A stretch of 64,000 bases of DNA from Rebecca billardiae RCC1528. Lineage: Eukaryota > Haptophyta. Of the stretch, positions 63,677 through 64,000 are shown in pieces (the first letter of the stretch is position 1; each line of letters starts with the position of its first letter). Under the pieces are notes generated by a model that saw only the letters and a program-made list of their open reading frames with translations, made no database searches and had not been told where the DNA came from. Position numbers and translations under genes: made by a program. The stretch spans positions 2,294,001 through 2,358,000 of the forward strand of contig OZ251226.1 of NCBI GenBank assembly GCA_965240325.2. Direction: 5' to 3'.

Positions 63677-63857
63677 CCTTGCCGGAAATGTCACCGTCCG
63701 TCCCGAAGTCGCTGTGGTCACGGAGATGCCACCACGGCCACCCAAATCAAAGATGGCGCCCAGGAGACCACGTGTTCGAGACGCGTTTGACGAGACGCGT
63801 CATCAAATGATCATTCCGCGATTCATAATTGCGCCGACGATTAATTTTAATTCAACG

Positions 63858-64000
63858 ATGCGATGGGCGATGGCTGCTCCAGGCCGACGACAAATCGACA
63901 ATGGCGAGCAGCCGAAGCTGAAGAGTGACGGCGCGCCGCGCGCTGGTCGTATCCGCCTGAGGCTGCGGTGGTCTCAGCAAGCTGCTACGATGGCGAGGAC
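63858..64000 (+). CDS. Possible 5' end of a divergent gene (partial)
   Basis: An ATG at 63858 opens a frame to the end of the window (MRWAMAAPGRRQIDNGEQ..., Arg-rich, no acids after the first 20 residues) without a stop. Given that genes here are commonly head-to-head at about 200 bp, it could be the start of the gene divergent from clpS. No family signature is visible in 47 residues. Confidence 0.25.
   Translation, partial: MRWAMAAPGRRQIDNGEQPKLKSDGAPRAGRIRLRLRWSQQAATMAR

Overview
The window is nuclear DNA from a GC-rich unicellular eukaryotic alga. The genes are eukaryotic (retromer VPS35, FACT SPT16, FANCI, RAD9, the NEDD8 E1 subunit, a mitochondrial uL15). Introns are short, about 95-230 nt, nearly all with GTGCGC-type donors and GCGCAG acceptors. 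Coding DNA is very GC-rich, while intergenic DNA is poorer in GC and full of microsatellites, inverted repeats and mobile-element debris. Three proteins (ClpS, a SET-domain methyltransferase and a 105-residue protein) start with a signal peptide followed by a basic, transit-like stretch. That is the bipartite plastid address of algae with a secondary red plastid. Together with two likely GC-AG introns this points to a haptophyte or similar lineage; this is inference, not proof.

Layout. 1-8.6 kb: a disordered protein with PP1-docking-like motifs, a membrane hybrid histidine kinase, and a 733-bp, near-identical inverted repeat just upstream of the kinase. 8.6-17.3 kb: a large NDRG/alpha-beta-hydrolase-fold protein, divergent from a plastid-type SET methyltransferase, then mitochondrial uL15. 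18.3-25.4 kb: VPS35 divergent from SPT16, with E2F-like sites between them. 25.8-30.5 kb: a PP2C / two cyclic-nucleotide-binding domains / degenerate kinase fusion. 30.5-42 kb: a repeat-rich accessory tract with an orphan Lys-rich protein, a membrane kinase with a C-terminal PDZ domain, an R2R3-type MYB factor and several repeat families. 42.1-49.2 kb: FANCI divergent from RAD9, two DNA-damage-response genes sharing a 259-bp spacer. 49.9-54.9 kb: a small plastid-type protein, methylmalonate-semialdehyde dehydrogenase, and the NEDD8-activating enzyme regulatory subunit divergent from it. 55-57 kb: a Psq-HTH transposase relic. 57.4-61.5 kb: a PAQR receptor with a large insertion, divergent from a GT29 sialyltransferase-like enzyme. 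61.5-64 kb: repeats, then plastid-type ClpS.

Five gene pairs are head-to-head with only about 210-350 bp between start codons, so bidirectional promoters are the norm here. Exon models were built by hand from splice signals, reading-frame continuity and remembered family alignments; none has transcript support.
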